From UBA7236 sp044227505 (lineage in GTDB: Bacteria; Bacteroidota; Bacteroidia; Chitinophagales; BACL12), in assembly GCA_044227505.1 (NCBI GenBank), contig JBGAWP010000030.1, positions 1 to 43,087 on the forward strand: a stretch of 43,087 bases of DNA, written 5' to 3'. Below, in pieces: positions 41,442 through 43,087 of this stretch (positions are counted from its first letter, which is position 1; each line of letters starts with the position of its first letter). The notes beneath the pieces are model-generated. The model searched no databases, had not been told where the DNA came from, and was given only the letters and a program-made list of their open reading frames with translations. A program made the position numbers and the translations under genes.

Positions 41442-42074
41442 ATGAGTAGGAGAATAATTACGGTTGAAGGAAATATTGGATCAGGAAAAACTTCATTTGC
41501 AAAAAAACTGGCAAATGTTTATAATGCTAAATTAATTCTGGAAACATTTGCTGACAATCCCTTTTTGCAAAAATTTTTTGTAAAACAAAAGGATTACGCA
41601 CTGGGAATGGAGATGTTCTTTATGGCAGAGCGATATGAACAATTGAAGGCCGAGTTAACTGATGACAACAATTTCGATCAGACAATAGTTATTGATTACC
41701 TTTTTACTAAATCTCTTTTATATGCGAAGGTGAATCTGGATGATGCCGAATATGGCTTGTATCAAAAAATATTCAACATACTCAATCCCAAGGTTATAAA
41801 GAGCGACCTGGTGATATATTTGCATTCAAACCTTGATAGATTGGTGTCAAATATTTATCAACGGGGGAGAGAATTTGAATTGAGCGTAAAAAAAGAATAC
41901 CTAAAAAAAATTGAAGATGTTTACCTCAATGAATTTGAAAGTATCGGCGAACAAACTACACTTATACTTGATGTGAGTAATGCGGATTTTGTTGCAAATG
42001 AAGCTGACTTTGAAAAAATGTTAGGCTTAATTGATAACCACCATATACCCGGAATTCACAGGTATACCATTTAA
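41442..42074 (+). CDS. Deoxynucleoside kinase
   Basis: A 210-residue P-loop kinase of the deoxyadenosine/deoxyguanosine/deoxycytidine kinase family, phosphorylating deoxynucleosides for salvage. The P-loop GNIGSGKTS is at 10-18; FMAERYEQL and IDYLFTKSLLYAKVNL (the family usually has a DRS-like motif near here) form the substrate site; the lid is RGREFELSVKKEYL. The specific nucleoside cannot be told from sequence. Its stop overlaps the start of a longer frame in the next gene, but the true downstream start is at 42104. Together with cytidine deaminase (5317-5796) it points to active nucleoside salvage. Confidence 0.92.
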   Translation: MSRRIITVEGNIGSGKTSFAKKLANVYNAKLILETFADNPFLQKFFVKQKDYALGMEMFFMAERYEQLKAELTDDNNFDQTIVIDYLFTKSLLYAKVNLDDAEYGLYQKIFNILNPKVIKSDLVIYLHSNLDRLVSNIYQRGREFELSVKKEYLKKIEDVYLNEFESIGEQTTLILDVSNADFVANEADFEKMLGLIDNHHIPGIHRYTI

Positions 42075-42103
42075 TGTTTATTTTTACACCTAAAATATAT
42101 CAT

Positions 42104-42523
42104 ATGAAAAAACCACTTATTTTTTTGTTAGCCATTGTAGCTTTAATGAATTACAGTTTTGCAGGAAATTCTCCGGCCCCGGAGGGAAAAAAGGCAAAAA
42201 TAGTTGTGAAATTCAGCTTCGATAATATTGAAGAAGGATATGATCACGATAATAAAACCGAAGTTTATATTGACGGAAAGCTAGTCGGAACTTCCACGGT
42301 AAAACGAGAGTCGAAAAAAAATTCGGTTAAAGTAACCACTACCAAAGGAAACCATGAGATCAGAATTGTAAATTATGCTTATTATGAAGGAAATTGGGAG
42401 GAACACACCATTGCAAACAATTACAGTCAGGATTTCATTTATTCCGCTAATATGAATATAACAAAGGGCTGCACAAAAATCAAATTATTATTTGATGTGG
42501 ATAACGGAATGCAGGTTAAATAA
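42104..42523 (+). CDS. Small secreted hypothetical protein
   Basis: A 139-residue protein with a clear signal peptide (MKKPLIFLLAIVALMNYSFAG). The mature part has regularly spaced beta-strand-like segments (KIVVKFSFDNIEEGYDH; TEVYIDGKLVGTSTV; HEIRIVNYAYYEGNWEE), suggesting a small beta-sandwich similar to PEGA-like domains. It has one Cys and no catalytic motif. ATG 42104 is used; a frame open from 42074 would add ten residues ahead of the signal peptide. A terminator hairpin follows at 42547. Function unknown. Confidence 0.78.
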   Translation: MKKPLIFLLAIVALMNYSFAGNSPAPEGKKAKIVVKFSFDNIEEGYDHDNKTEVYIDGKLVGTSTVKRESKKNSVKVTTTKGNHEIRIVNYAYYEGNWEEHTIANNYSQDFIYSANMNITKGCTKIKLLFDVDNGMQVK

Positions 42524-42546
42524 TTCTAATCAAACCACATGTTTTG

Positions 42547-42578
42547 AACCTCTCGGTAATACCGGGAGGTTTTTTTTA
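42547..42578 (+). terminator. Intrinsic terminator
   Basis: Stem aacctctcgg / ccgggaggtt (10 bp, one G-T pair) with loop taata, followed by a run of T. It ends the small secreted protein gene. Confidence 0.9.
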
Positions 42579-42621
42579 TACAAACCGGATAGATTTAATT
42601 AATTTAGCTTAAAATTGTGAC

Positions 42622-43087
42622 ATGCGTTCAACATTTGTTCTAATCATTTTTATAAATATAACCTATATGGCTTCATCACAAATAACTGAACTCTATAAAA
42701 CCAATAAAACACCACATTATAATGAAATTATTTCCTACTATAAATCGCTGGTAAAATCGTGGGAATATGCACAACTAATCGAATATGGGTTAACCGATAT
42801 TGGCGAACCACTTCATTTATTGGTGGTAGATACTGATAAGGATTTTAATCCTGCATCCATCCGTAAAAGAGGGAAAAGTATTTTAATGGTTAACAATGGA
42901 ATTCATCCCGGAGAGCCCGATGGAATTGACGCTTGTCTAAAATTACTTACGGAGCTATCTGAATCTGACAATATTAAGGAGCAATTAAAAAATGTTGTTT
43001 TATGTGTTATTCCGGTGTATAATATAGATGGAGCTTTAAACAGAAATTCCACTTCACGCGTAAATCAGGATGGGCCCGAAGAATTTG
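42622..43087 (+). CDS. M14-family zinc carboxypeptidase, 3' end cut by the window
   Basis: The first 155 codons of a gene that runs past the right edge. After a signal-like hydrophobic start (MRSTFVLIIFINITYMASSQ) comes a mature N-terminal region and then NNGIHPGEPDGIDA, in which His95 and Glu98 form the HxxE zinc pair of M14 metallocarboxypeptidases. IPVYNIDGALNRNSTSRVNQDGPEE contains the asparagine/arginine substrate region. The third zinc ligand and the catalytic Glu lie beyond the window. Probably an exported peptidase. No frame-breaking stop is visible to the end. ATG 42622 is 44 nt after the preceding terminator. Confidence 0.85.
   Translation, partial: MRSTFVLIIFINITYMASSQITELYKTNKTPHYNEIISYYKSLVKSWEYAQLIEYGLTDIGEPLHLLVVDTDKDFNPASIRKRGKSILMVNNGIHPGEPDGIDACLKLLTELSESDNIKEQLKNVVLCVIPVYNIDGALNRNSTSRVNQDGPEEF

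Overview
The window comes from an AT-rich member of the Bacteroidota, probably an environmental, aerobic, gliding-type heterotroph near Chitinophagales or Sphingobacteriales; the exact lineage cannot be read from sequence alone. The evidence is four secreted proteins ending in the C-terminal sorting domain of the type IX secretion system, several matches to the Bacteroidota -7 promoter element TAnnTTTG just upstream of genes, lipoproteins with short lipoboxes, and an RDD/SpoIIM/DUF4129/DUF4350/MoxR/DUF58 block typical of this phylum. I saw no rRNA, tRNA, CRISPR array, prophage or intact transposase.

Layout. 1-250: three tandem copies of a pyrimidine-rich 84-bp unit. 247-5800: a lipoprotein, a LuxE-like adenylate-forming enzyme, a sirtuin without zinc cysteines next to an ADP-ribose-type Nudix hydrolase, an RDD membrane protein, a saccharopine-dehydrogenase-family enzyme and cytidine deaminase. 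5800-6276: non-coding, holding a palindrome-rich element. 6277-13042: a probable operon of a secreted PNGase F-like protein and a lipoprotein archaemetzincin, then a LolD-type ATPase and a secreted PQQ-type sugar dehydrogenase. 13043-19021: duplicated hairpins, a CarD/Tudor-like protein, a secreted FG-GAP protein, helical and small hypothetical proteins, and an esterase with an EF-hand-like loop.

19160-26842 is the most unusual part. It holds an alpha/beta hydrolase, an ATP-grasp ligase, a YbdK-type (GCS2) carboxylate-amine ligase, a class I glutamine-amidotransferase-like protein and a second, divergent ATP-grasp-like protein. All are on the plus strand, but the set is split by a secreted sulfatase gene on the minus strand. 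The set reads as a cryptic amidoligase pathway making or processing a peptide-like metabolite. The product is unknown and the link between the two halves is inference.

26950-31480 holds a lipoprotein, a DUF1569 protein coupled to a CmpB/TMEM229-like membrane protein, a fatty-acid desaturase and the ribosome-associated GTPase TypA/BipA. 31579-38648 is the RDD // SpoIIM-DUF4129-DUF4350-MoxR-DUF58 block, whose plus-strand genes overlap by 4 nt or lie 6 nt apart, so they are very likely one transcript for an envelope-associated AAA+ system. After a duplicated intergenic repeat come sppA, folK, a deoxynucleoside kinase, a small secreted protein and the start of an M14 zinc carboxypeptidase cut by the window edge.

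Several starts were moved inward from the longest reading frame because a -7 promoter match overlaps the upstream codons or because a clean signal peptide begins at an internal ATG. These choices are explained in each entry.
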